Below are positions 46,175-57,799 of a stretch of 64,000 bases of DNA, piece by piece. This stretch comes from Sipunculus nudus (lineage: Eukaryota > Annelida > Sipuncula > Golfingiida > Sipunculidae). The stretch is taken from contig CM049319.1 in NCBI GenBank assembly GCA_026874595.1, forward strand, positions 59,160,917-59,224,916. The letters are read 5' to 3'. The translations under genes and the position numbers were made by a program. The notes under the pieces were generated by a model. It made no database searches. It was not told where the DNA came from and was given only the letters and a program-made list of their open reading frames with translations. How positions within the stretch are numbered: the stretch's first letter is position 1; every line of letters begins with the position of its first letter.

Positions 46175-48788
46175 CTTTTTAGCTCAGCTGACTTTCAGTC
46201 ATGCTGGGCTATAGCGATGGGTCTTTGTCCGGCGTCCTTCCGTCTGTCCGTCCGGCCGACCGTCCGGCCGGCCGTCCGGCCGTTAGCAGGGCACAAATCG
46301 TAACCATAGGGGCTAGGGCCATGAACCCTATGCAGTCTTAGAGGTTCTAAAAAGATCTCCTTGCAAACCTGAAATTATTCTCGAAGTTATGGGGTGTGTT
46401 TGCCCTCCCCAGAAATAATTCTTTTAGCCAAAATTTTCATCCCAAACACCCATCTTTCACATACAGCTCACCTACCATCAGGGGAAGAACCATAATTATT
46501 TTGAGGTCACAAGGTCAAAGGTCAAGGTCACAGAACCAACTTCTTTGAAAAGCCTCATTTTAAGCCAAACCTATATCCCAATTCTTTGATCTTTCACATG
46601 TAGCTCACCTACTAAGTGGGAGAAGAATCCTATAGATGTTGAGGTCACAAGGTCAAAGGTCAGGGTCACAGGATCCACTTTTTTTAAAAGGTTGTGGACA
46701 CATTTCAAGCTAGACCTTTCATTCCAAACCTTTCAGCACTGATATCGCTTCTCTGCCAACAGGGGAAAAGACCTGTTGATTTTGAGGTCAAAGGTCAAGT
46801 TCACAGCACCTTCTTCTTGCGTGGAGTCATTTTTAGCAAACTTTTCAATCTTTACTTTCCATCTGTCATATATGGCTTACCTACCAATAGGAGAAGAAGC
46901 CTATTGATGTTGAGTTCAAAAGGTCAAAGGTCAAGGTCACAATATTCTTCTAAATGCTTGTGAACATATTTCAAGTGAAACTGTTCAACCCAGACCTTCA
47001 ATCTTTCACATATGCCACATCTATGCATTACTGAATTTGATTCAAACTTCATATTTATGGGTCTTTTTGCATGAAGAAATAACTAATTGTTTTTGAGGTC
47101 AGCTGGTCAGGAGGTTAAAGGTTGCAGGTCTAAGTTATTCACTCATTGGTTGCCAAGTAATAACACCCGGCCAGATGTAAGTGGTTAGTAGTTACCCGTC
47201 ATTTAGAAAGAATCCAGTTGATATGTGGGCAAAAGGCCAAGGTCATAGGTCAGGGATGTTCACAATAACATATTTTGTAAACATCTCTATTTTTCTTGTT
47301 TTCTTGTATATATAACCATATGGCACTCACAACTGGTACATCTCACTATGTGCCCATAATTGTCAGTGACACTTGTGATATATGACTCCCTATTGTATCA
47401 GCTCATGGAGTGATAAGGATATATCATTAGCGCATAACAAAAACACTGTTGCCGGAATGCTTTGGCCAGGCAATAAGACTATGAGAGTTAAGTGTTAAGT
47501 TGAGCTACTGATTTATAAAATGATGGGAACATTTTGCAGTTTATATCATGGAATCACAGCAATAAACTTAGTTTTCTAGATATCTGAATATTATTATACA
47601 AATCATCAGATATACCAGCAAGTGTTTGTTCTGATAATATGTGGGTTTGTACCTGGATTTAGGATGGCTTTACTTGACTACAAGACTCTTAGTGATGCTT
47701 TCTGCATTTCTTTTCTTTTAGGCTTTGCAGTTTACTTACCCTGCTGACCCCATCGAATAGCCAGCTGATAATTAAAACAAATTGGACTTGCACTTTTCAC
47801 ATTTGCATGTTCATAAATCTGATATAAGAGCTCTCCAACCTGATCATGCCTTTTGAATTGTTTTGGACATTCATAACTGTTTCATTCTTTGAAGCAATTG
47901 CTACAAGTTTAGTGTCTTATTGGAGGATGTGTGACTTGTCAGAAAACCATTATGTCTGCCAGGTAGCCATTTTAGAAATCCTTTTGCCAGGACAGTTTCT
48001 GTGATTTTTTTATGATGTTTGGTCCCTTTTAGAGGATGTTTGTTGTTCAATTTCCGACCTGTCAGAAATCCAATATGGCCACCAGGACGCCATCTTTAAA
48101 CTCCTTTTAGAACATATTATCTCAAGAACTATTAAAGTGAATGCAGTGGGATGTATATTAATGTAATCTTGCATTGGGTCAAAGATTTCTTAATAAATAT
48201 GACTATCATTTATGAAAGCTCAGTACGGTTGGCTTGTATTGAATAAAAATTAATATGGAAGCACCCGTTTCACAATAATTCTTGCATGGATTTCCTTGAT
48301 CTTTTGCTATATTTTGATCTTATATGTGGCCTGTGTGGTGTTCCTTTTGAGACTGACAGGTATCGAGCAATCTGTAGGATTAGTTCCTGATAGCTCAACA
48401 ACGATACATTTGCCTCAGACCATCATTCACTATGTTTTAACCAGACATGTATGATAAGAATTTATGGCATTGTAGAAAGTTTAAACAAAATTGGCATATA
48501 GGTTCTGCAACAATTTTACTAGAAGTTGTGAATTGCAGCCCATGATGTCGCAGGACATGCTTGTTATTAGTTTCTGCAGACTGGTGGAGCCACCTGTATT
48601 TTTTTAAAGTTTATGCATTTTTTCTCTATTTTTGAGATATAAAAATACAGACACAATCTTGGCCTGTTGGTTAATCTGTTTGATGCTTCAGTTGAATGGG
48701 TTATATACTACCATTCAGATGATAAAATTTCCTTTTGCAAATCTCTTCCCAGTTAGCTGAGCGTCATGACCCATGGGTCACTTGTTTT
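46175..48788 (+). repeat. Composite dispersed element (AGCTCAGCTGAC…CCCATGGGTCACTTG)
   Basis: It begins TTTTAGCTCAGCTGACTTTC with a (CCGTCCGG)n stretch at about 46236-46282 and ends GTTAGCTGAGCGTCATGACC plus CATGGGTCACTTG. It carries CAGGGCACAAATCGTAACC and CAGACTGGTGGAGCCACCTG, the words of the minus-strand element at 29710-30980. About 46430-46990 are AGGTCA core repeats of the Helitron-like family, so the region is a mosaic of at least two families. No coding region was recognised. Confidence 0.55.
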
Positions 48789-49047
48789 ATGTACGTTTTA
48801 GAACTAAGGAATATGAAACAAGCATAAAACTTCTTGTGTTTGCCTCTCTCTGGCTGAGGGACGTGATCAGGACTTTTAATGAGTCATCTCATAGCAGGTT
48901 GAATACATGAAAAATCCTATACGACTACTTGTCACCCAAATCTGGTCTGTATAATTTTAACAGGAAGATTCTAAAATGCTTAGTCACAATACAAAAAGAA
49001 AAGTTTACGTACGATTAAAAATTTTGTTTCAGATAATTATATGTCAA

Positions 49048-49048
49048 A

Positions 49049-49130
<82 letters not shown>
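49048..49130. repeat. (CA)n(TA)n microsatellite
   Basis: About 20 bases of CA followed by about 60 bases of TA with one interruption. Confidence 0.95.
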
Positions 49131-51126
49131 GTGATGGTGTATGTGTAGGTGCTGGTATGTGTGTGGACTTGTTATGAGATTTTTCTGAACTTTTTGCCCT
49201 TCCGATGAGGATTAATTTTCCTTTTGATGAACTAATCTCAAGGAAATTCCGTAGGACTGAAAATTTCGTCCTTCTGATGATTGTGCAGCGTTCGCTTGAA
49301 ACCTCATCACAGGGACACATCCAAAACGTGTGTTGGCGTGTGTGTGACGGTGTGTGTAGGTGTTTTTGTTTTTATAAAACCCGCACGTCTTGGCCACAGG
49401 ATCCGAACACAGCAGGTAATTATGCGCAGGTATGTTGGACGTCTAGAATTTCAGTAACCACGGTCTACATGTTCATCTCAATCAAGTTTTACATTTTATT
49501 TTATGTGTAAGCCATTCTCTTCTATGTTCTTTACATTAAATCCGTTAAATAAAGTGACAACCCATTAACATAACAAAATCAATTTATATTACTTGTATTA
49601 GAACGTGTTCAATACACAGTGTCTCATAGTATCTGGACAGTCGAGGGGTACGCTTCATCAGCAGCAGTGACGCTATGTTAAACTAATCGCTCCACAGTAA
49701 TCGCTGCACGAAACCGGGGTTCTCCGTCAGGTATAGCCACCAGGCAGTGCTGTCTCTGAAGAATTCCCTCCTACATAATATAACTTCGCAGTTGATATAC
49801 ACAGGATGCATTCGTAACCTTTCAGGACAGTCTCTAAAGTAACTTGCTGGTTTGGTCAGGGGTCAGTTAAATATCCCGCAATGTTTGCAACTTTTCTCTC
49901 TTGCAGTGCCGCACGACGAGCTCGGCATGGGCGCAACCATCGTTGTTTACACGCTGAGCTGATTAGATTCTGTTTGGCGCAGTTCTGTATTTGTGCCTAG
50001 CCATAGATCATGGATACCTCCATCTCTATTCAAGACTGGTGGTGCCATCTGCAATAGTTTTCATGTGGTGTCCATCCGTACGTTTGCTTTAGGTAAAAAT
50101 TGCTCCGATCTCAGGAGTGGTTCAATGTATGGGTCTGAATTTTGGTATGTACATCCATCTATGAGAGTTTCTTGGAGTCCAGACAAGAGGCTTCATCTAC
50201 CTTACCGTTTTCATACTATAAATTAATGACATTTTTGTTTGCTGTGAGTAAAAAATCGCTCATATCTGAGGAGTGGATGGATATATCAGCCTGAAATTTT
50301 GGCATTTTAATTCGTCTTGGGTAGATTTGTTGTAGGCCAGGCAGGTGCCGTCACGTGCTGTTTTATTTCAATAGAATACATAGGTGCACTTTTTTCTCAG
50401 TAGTGGATTGTTGTCTCGGCCTGAAATCTTGCTTGGTGTATCCATCTGTAGATCTGTTTTTGGTTAAAAATTGCATATACGTTAGTAGTTAAATTTACGT
50501 AACTGATCCCACAAATTTGGAGTCATGTCATGTCAGGAACATTCCATGCCATACGTTACCTGTGCCTTTGTGATATGGGGTCTACAAGTAGTAGCTTATC
50601 GACTACCTATCTTAATTTTTTATTTATTCATTTTTTTACTGATCCGGGTGCGCATTCTGGATGATGAATGGCTTATTCAATAACGGCAGGCCGTACTCGA
50701 TGGCTCAGCAAAAGCACATTTTACTTATGGCACACATAGGACAGGTCATAGACCTATCCTTTAAAAAGGTTCATACTGTGGTTGCCTTTTTGTTCGCGAA
50801 TTATCGCGGAAAAAAAAGAGGTCCCATCGTCGCCAACTACAGCATATAATAGTATATAAGCAACCTCCAAAGTTACCTTGGCTGGCGCCAGTAACCTGGT
50901 CGTAATGCCAGAGGGTCGATATGACGCTACTTCAAGTTATTTCTTATGTCAGCATACAATAATGGTTAATTCCCCTATTCATCCAGATAATCCTTTTTGA
51001 TTGTGTTGAAATGACCACAACAAGTGTCGCTGCAATATCACCTTGCAATTTACACCATCAACAGTTATGGAAACAGTTGTATCACCTAAACTATCCATGA
51101 TGCATGTCCATAATTTTCTGTTTATA

Positions 51127-51527
51127 GCCCCTTTTTACACTAGAAAAATGTAGCGCGCGCTAGACCAGTCCAGAAAAATGTGGAGCGGGCTACATTTTAA
51201 CTTGCGTTCACACTGTGCCGGACCAAGTGACAATGTGAAGCGCGCTACCGGGTACCCTGTCAAGTTAGGCCACATTGCACTTAGCCCGGCCTAGTCACAT
51301 GACAGCCGAGTCTTGCCGGAGCGCGCTGTATAGGTAGCGCGCTCCATTTCGGTTTACACACGTTCGAAGCACAAATGTAGGCCGCGCGCTAGATCTGGAA
51401 CCGACTGAAACTAGTGGTCAAAATGTAGCGCTCCACAGACCGAAAATCCTCGAAATCTGGCGCGTTTTGGGGACTTGGCGCGCTCCAAACGATGTAGAAC
51501 GCTCCAGAAAAACGTGTGTAAATGGGA
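51127..51527. mobile_element. GC-rich MITE with GCGCGCTA motifs, copy 1
   Basis: Imperfect inverted ends (GCCCCTTTTTACACTAGAAA… and …TCCAGAAAAACGTGTGTAAA-TGGGA) flanked by a TTATA direct repeat (51122-51126 and 51528-51532). The interior is unusually GC-rich for this window and full of AGCGCGCT and CCGGxxC words in both orientations. No coding capacity. The second copy is part of the segmental duplication. Confidence 0.65.
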
Positions 51528-51929
51528 TTATATTTCCATTACCGCTTCATGAATATAACACCGTAACAGATCCATTGGTTTATCAACATATGAGATTTTT
51601 AGGGACTAGTATATTCTGTTGATTATATTTGTAATGGATGCATACTCTATATTTGCTACATTTTTTAATTAACATTTCCTTCGCGCAATAGCTCGATTTC
51701 GCTGTAAAAGTAAGCCGGGTGAATGAATCTGTGCAGGGGGTTTGTCCCTGACATTCGTAGATAGACTTTCTGTGTGAGAATGATTGTTTTGGGGTCTAAA
51801 AGGACAATCACGTGAAAGACAGGGTAGGGTTCATTCCCACATGGCTGACATAACTTGCTGCAGCCAGCAGCGACAAATTTGATAGAAAACGTTACCATTC
51901 TGATATATCATTGTATTGACCTTGGGAGT

Positions 51930-52345
51930 GTATGTATTGTAAACGGGATGACATAAATGCAGACCGAACTGTCTCGCTAGTGAAGCTTGCTTTGCTAGCG
52001 AAGCGGTTGGAATGCTGGACTTGTGCACGATCGGCCCAGAATTTTCCCCTGAGCAATTTGTCTTCGTAACAAAATGGGGGCTTGTCCGACGTGACGATAA
52101 AACTTTGTGGCCCAGGGAATAAGCTCACCAAAGTGTGACTCATGGGGAAAATTAGTCTTGTTCTGATAGCAGAACGCTCTTAAGAGGGGGTGTGTTACGG
52201 GTGACATGTAAGCGGACCGAACTGTCTCGCTAGTGAAGCATGCTTGACTGGCGAAGCGGTTGGTACGGCGGACTTGTGCGCCACCGACCTGGGTTAGACT
52301 CCCGGATCAGCCCAGGATTTTCCCCTCAACAATTTGCCTTCGTAA
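51930..52345 (+). mobile_element. Two adjacent tRNA-related SINE units, copy 1
   Basis: The second unit has box A TGGCGAAGCGGTTGG (52249-52263) and box B GGGTTAGACTCCC (52291-52303), in tRNA-like order and spacing, and ends AGGATTTTCCCCTCAACAAT. The first unit (box A TAGCGAAGCGGTTGG at 51996-52010) is the same sequence but has lost box B. Open frames on the minus strand through this area are not genes. Confidence 0.6.
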
Positions 52346-52996
52346 CAGTATACACTGACGTGAAGCAGATGTACTTGGATATCATGAAATGCAATTGTTA
52401 TTATTTACGGTAATGCCGTTTTTGCGCTCTGTGTCATCTAGTATTTATAAAGAAAAGTCAATGTTTTCGTTTTAACATGGTTTCCTAATTGCACTTCAGT
52501 TCCATTCAATGTAAATGCTCCTAAGTTTGTTCACTATCCTGTTTTATCATTTTTGATGTTTGATGGAATTCTCGAGGGTGATCGTCTTTCACACTGCCAA
52601 TATCGCTGGTGAGTGTTTCCTAGTGATCACCGACGATGTAACCGTATTTCATAATTAATACATTTCAAGTGTTCCGTATGATTTTGGCTTTGATTAATGA
52701 CCAGAAGGAACTTTTACAAAGCTCAGTATATTAAAATATACTAGGCAAAGTCTGCAGACACCAGACAAGTGTTTTCCACTGAGAAGCTTTTAAGGTCGGA
52801 CACAGATGTCGCCTACGGTATAGCATTTCATCAACAAAGATCTCACGTCACATTCAATCCCCGCTAATTTGAACTTTAATACCAAAATTGTTATTTTCAT
52901 TTATTTTTGTTTCTCATATCACTCTTTTGCTATAAACAATATGAACTTTCCTGACTCGGACTAGGTAGTTCTTATTTGATCCACTGCACGTAATTA

Positions 52997-53535
52997 TTAG
53001 GGCCCCGCTTGACAAGCGGTGGCCTATAGTGATCACCGTGTCAGTCCGTCCTTCCGTCCTTCCGTCAGTGACACTTTCTTTCGCGCGCGATAACTCAACG
53101 ACAACCTAATGCAGCTTTCCGAAATTCACAGGGATGATTGGTACCTATGAGGGCTCCAGACCTATTGAATTACAGACCTGTCGGAATTCCAATATGTCTG
53201 CCACAGCCCGATCGCTGATTTTCTTTCGCGTGCGATAACTCAGGGATGATTGGTACCTATGAGGGCTCCAGACCAATTGAATTACAGACTTGCTCAAAAT
53301 CAAATATGGCCAACAGAATACATTCGGTGTTTTTCTATTGCACACATTATTTCAGACATATCTTCTTTAATATCATTGATCCAGTAGGATTTTTTTCCTC
53401 ATGCATCAGGATAAAAACCTGTTTTTGTTTGTCATATTTTTTTAAATTTAACTTACTTTTTCACCCACATGTAAACTAGTCCAGCACTACCAGAAATGCG
53501 GGGCCCTCTGAGGACGATTGTCCGACCACATCTAG
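52997..53535 (+). mobile_element. Small Helitron-like element with two core repeats
   Basis: The 5' end is a hairpin (CCGCTTGACAAGCGG) followed by a CCGTCCTT run. The 3' end is GGACGATTGTCC (hairpin), eight bases, then CTAG at 53532-53535 followed by T. Two core units starting GATGATTGGTACCTATGAGG lie 112 bp apart. The paralogous copy at 63196-63875 holds three units. Confidence 0.6.
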
Positions 53536-53785
53536 TTTTGTTTAATTTCATTATCAAATAATCATGCATCTTAGTCTTCCTGTACATGTATAAACAATAG
53601 ATCCGGATCTGGATCCGCCACTGAGCCAGTTGACCTATTTACCAGTGGACAATACGCACAGCGTTCATATGAGTGTCGCACTTACAAACTTCATATTTGC
53701 TATCTTCACATTTTTGTACTTGATAAATGGTTAAGAGCAATACAAAAGGAAAAGAACAAAACCATATCATAATAGAGATTCTAAA

Positions 53786-55893
53786 TTTTAAACAGAAGTA
53801 TATAAAAGAATAAGAAGCAATCCTTACAGGTATCCTTTACCATGACCATCCTATATGCAGTAATGGCATAACATCCATAGAAAATGCGGAAGATACTCCT
53901 TTAATTCCACAAAGTAAAACAGATACTAATATATATAGTAAGTTCCTAATTTTGTTCTTGATAATGCACCTTATCTAACATCTGCTGTACCGTCTACAAC
54001 TTACATTGGCTGATATTCACTCAATATACAAAAAATATCAGTGTCACCCAAGCGCGTATATTTTCCTCGGAGAAGCAAGCCGGTTCTAAGGTACTGTCAA
54101 CACAAACTAAAGCTATTCTTCATCATTCAATGTGGACATTATCAACAAGAAATCAAGCTGTTCCTCACGATTCAGTGTGGACACTTTTGACTCATCTGCT
54201 ACACCTGTGAAGTATATAAACAGACTCAGTCCCGGGATTATACCATGGCTAGCAGCACGAATAATCCACCCTAGTGCCCACACTGAATGGTGAGGAATAG
54301 CTTTAGTTCGTGTTGACAGTACCAAGCTGAATGACAAGGAACAGTTTAGTACGTGTTGACAGTGCCCACATTGAAATGTGATGAACATTTTAGGTCGTGT
54401 TGATAGTGCCCACACTGAATGATGAAGAATAGATTTAGTTCGTGGCGACAGTATCAAGCTGAATAGCGAGGAACAGTTTAGTTCCTGTTCATTGAGCCCA
54501 CACTTTGTGGTGAGGAATATCTTAAGTTCTTGTTGATAATGTCCACACTATATGATGAAGAATTTGATGAAGATTTAATTTTTATTTACAGTACCAAGCC
54601 GAATTTGTGAAAAAACAGTTTAGTTCCTATTTATAGTGCTCCCGCTAAATGGTGAGTAACAGTTTAGTTTGTGTTGACAGTGCCCACAGTAAGAAGTTGA
54701 ATGGTGAGGAACAGTTTCGTTCCTGTTGATAGTGCCAACGCTAAATCGTGAGGAATAGCTTTAATTCGTGTTGATATTGTCAGCACTGAATAATGAAAAA
54801 TAGTTTTAGTTCGTGTTGATATTGCCACACTACATGGTGAGGAATAGCTTTATTTTGTGTTGACAGTACCGATCTGACTGGTGAGTTCGTGTTGATAGTG
54901 CCCACGTCAAACTGCAGGAATTGCTTTAGTTCGTGTTGATAATTTCAACACGGACTGGTGAAGGACAGTTTATTTCGAGTACCAGTACCAAGCTGAATGG
55001 TGAAGCAAAGTATAGTTCGTATTGACAGTGCCCACAGGGACTGTTTAGTTCCTGCTGATAGTGCCAACATAAAATGGTGAGGAATAGCTTGAGTTCGTGT
55101 TGATAATGTGCACACTGAATAATGAAGAAAAGTTTGAGATCGTGTTGACAGTGCCCACATTTAAATGTAGGAACATTTGAGTTTGTGTTGATAGTGCCCA
55201 CACTAAATGGTGAGGAAAAGCTTAACTTCGTGTTTACAGTACCAAGCTGAATGGTAAGGAACAGTTTCGTTCATGTCGATAGTACCCACATCGAACTGTA
55301 AGGAATGGCTTGAGTTCGCCTTGATAATGTTCAAACTGAATGATGAAGAAAAGCTTTAGTTCGTGTTAACAGTACCAAGCTGAATGGTGAGGAAAAGTTT
55401 AGTTTGTGTTAACAGTGCCCACAGTAAGAAGCTGAAATTGATAATGCCAACACTAAATAGTGAGGAATAGCTTTAGTTTGTGTTGGTAATGTCCACACGA
55501 AAGAATGAAGAAAAGTTTTAGATCGTATTGACAGTGCCCTCATTTAACAGTGGGGAACAATTACCTTCCTGTCGACACTGTCCAATCGAACTGCGAGGAA
55601 CATTTGAGATCGTGTTGATAGTGCCCACACTAAATTGTAAGGAATATCTGTAGTTCGTGTTGAAAATGTGCACACTGAATGGTTAGGAATGGCTTTGGTT
55701 CATGTTGATAATGTCCACAATGAATGATGAAGAATAAGTTAAGTTTGTGCTGACAGTGTCACGCTGAATGGTGAGGAACAGTTTAGTTCCTGTTGATAGT
55801 CCCAACACTAAATGGTGAGGAACATTTCAGTTCGTGTTGATAGTGCCCACACTAAACGGCGAGGAATAGCTTGATGAATAATAGGTCAAGTTC
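53786..55893 (+). repeat. Minisatellite-bearing dispersed element, copy 2 (about 45-bp units)
   Basis: Same head and right edge as 45036-46055 but with roughly twice as many 45-bp units (about 54280-55893). The first two units after the head (about 54095-54180) are in reverse orientation and are separated from the forward array by about 90 bases of unrelated sequence, so an inversion or foldback event has affected the array start. Confidence 0.75.
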
Positions 55894-56210
55894 ACAGGCA
55901 CTCGTTTCCATCACTTCAATGGCCTAGAAACGGTAAACATGTTGAGTTTGGGCAATATACCCATTATAAGAGAACAAGGTAATGAACTCCATCGATACGC
56001 GGGAAAGACAACTTTTTTTCACAAGTCCGAATTCAGGAGAATTATCCGCTTTACAAGCATGATCGCGCGCCTTTTTGTTGAAACATCTTTATTCACAAGA
56101 TTAAACTTCCAAATATAAAGTTCTCTACACTAACCGATAATTCCAGAACGTTTATTTCAGCTGCGACACCGTCATTTGTCATGTATACATTTACTAGTTG
56201 CGGAAGTTGA
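55894..56210. other. No gene seen
   Basis: Spacer between the minisatellite and the second segmental duplicate. No ORF or repeat was recognised. Confidence 0.4.
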
Positions 56211-57181
56211 CGTCCTTCTGACGATTGTGCAGCGTTCTCTTGAAACCTCATCACCGGGACTCGTCCGAAATGTGTGTGCCCCCCCCCCCCCCCCGCCCCG
56301 CTTCCCCGTTGGTATACACAGGATGCATTCGTAACCTTTCAGAACAGCCTCTAAAGTAACTTGCTGGTTTGGTCTGGGGTCAGTTAAATATCCCCCATAG
56401 TTTGCAAATTTTTTCTCTTGCAGTGCCGCACGACGAGCTCGGCATGGGCGTAGCCATCGTTGTTTACACGCTGAGCTGATTAGATTTTGGTTTACGAGTT
56501 CTGTTTGGCGCAGTTCTGTATTTGTATCTCGTAGTCAAGACTGGTGGTGCCATCTGCAATAGTTTTCGTGTGGTGTCCATCCGTACGTTTGCTTAAGGTA
56601 AAAATTGCTCCGATCTCAGGAGTGGTTCAATGTATGGGTCTGAATTTTGGTATGTACATCCATCTATGAGAGTTTCTTGGAGACTAGACAAGAGGCTTCA
56701 TCTACCTTACCGTTTTCATAGCATAAATTAATGACATTTTTTTTTGCTTTGAGTAAAAAATCGCTCATATCTGAGGAGTGGATGGATATATCAGCCTGAA
56801 TTTTGGCATTTTAATTCGTCTTGGGTAGATTTGTTGTAGGCCAGGCAGGTGCCGTCACCTGCTGTTTTATTTCAATAGAACACATAGGTGCACTTTTTTC
56901 TCAGTTGTGGATTGTTGTCTCGGCCTGAAATCTTGCTTGGTGTATCCATCTGTAGATCTGTTTTTGGTTAAAAATTGCATATACGTTAGTAGTTAAATTT
57001 ACGTAACTGATCCCACAAATTTGGAGTCATGTCATGTCAGGAACATTCCATGCCATACGTTACCTGTGCCTTTGTGATATGGGGTCTACAAGTAGTAGCT
57101 TATCGACTACCCATCTTAATTTTTTATTTATTAATTGTATCCCCTGACAAAGTCGGGGGATACTATGTTTTCATACCGGTC

Positions 57182-57215
<34 letters not shown>
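57182..57215. repeat. (CCG)n microsatellite within the Helitron-like element
   Basis: About 34 bases of CCG triplets near the 5' end of the element. The copy at 38176 has only CCGCCGCGG here, so the run expanded in this copy. Confidence 0.95.
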
Positions 57216-57799
57216 ATATGAATCTTGTTGGCGCGATAACCCAAAAAATATTTCACGGAACTTTACCAAACATGGTATATGTATAATGTATAGATATGGG
57301 TAAGAGGACGACGCCTATTTAAAATGAGGTCATGACCTTTACTAGGAGAGTGTCCTTGACCTTGAATAGGTCCAATTTTGGGGAAAATCACACAAATTCT
57401 TTAATATCTCAAGAAATCTTGCATGGATTTATCCCAAAATCAAGTTGATGGAAGATCATGGATAGGGTTGTCATGTTCCAGAAACTGGTAGCGCCACCTA
57501 TTATTCTTTACTTGTTTTCGTGCTGTTTAATACCCCCTAAATTGCCACCTTACAGCACTGTGAGCATTATAAGTCAAAAACTAATGGACAGATTTCTTTT
57601 ATATTATGCATATACATAGGTATGAGTTATTGGATGATGCTTATTTAAATTGGGGTCATGACCTTTCCTATGATAGTGGCCTTGACCTTGAATATTGCCA
57701 TATATGGTGAAAATCACACACCTCTTATGATATCTCCAGTGTTGATAGCCATATGGATTTCAAACATGACTTATGTATGGCCCACCACTAAAGTAAGAA

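Larger units (their letters stand above)
49267..53603 (+). repeat. Segmental duplication, copy 1 (about 4.3 kb)
   Basis: Collinear, highly similar sequence occurs at 56211-63945. Similarity starts at CGTCCTTCTGATGATTGTGC and stops after AAACAATAGATCCG. Copy 1 has about 460 bp (49333-49795) missing from copy 2, lacks the 3475-bp Helitron-like insertion and lacks a 193-bp block present at 60855-61047. It contains a GC-rich MITE, a pair of SINE-like units and a small Helitron-like element. No coding region was recognised. Confidence 0.88.

Noticed and set aside
51665-52207. Minus-strand ORFs also conserved at 61861-62403
   Set aside because: Conservation reflects the segmental duplication; the frames run through SINE-like sequence on the opposite strand.
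52249-52303. Functional tRNA gene
   Set aside because: Box A and box B are present but the sequence does not close into a clear cloverleaf with acceptor stem; the paired degenerate copy and shared tail fit a SINE.
57029-57286. 85-codon ORF with polyproline
   Set aside because: It crosses the Helitron-like insertion boundary, and the prolines come from a (CCG)n microsatellite.
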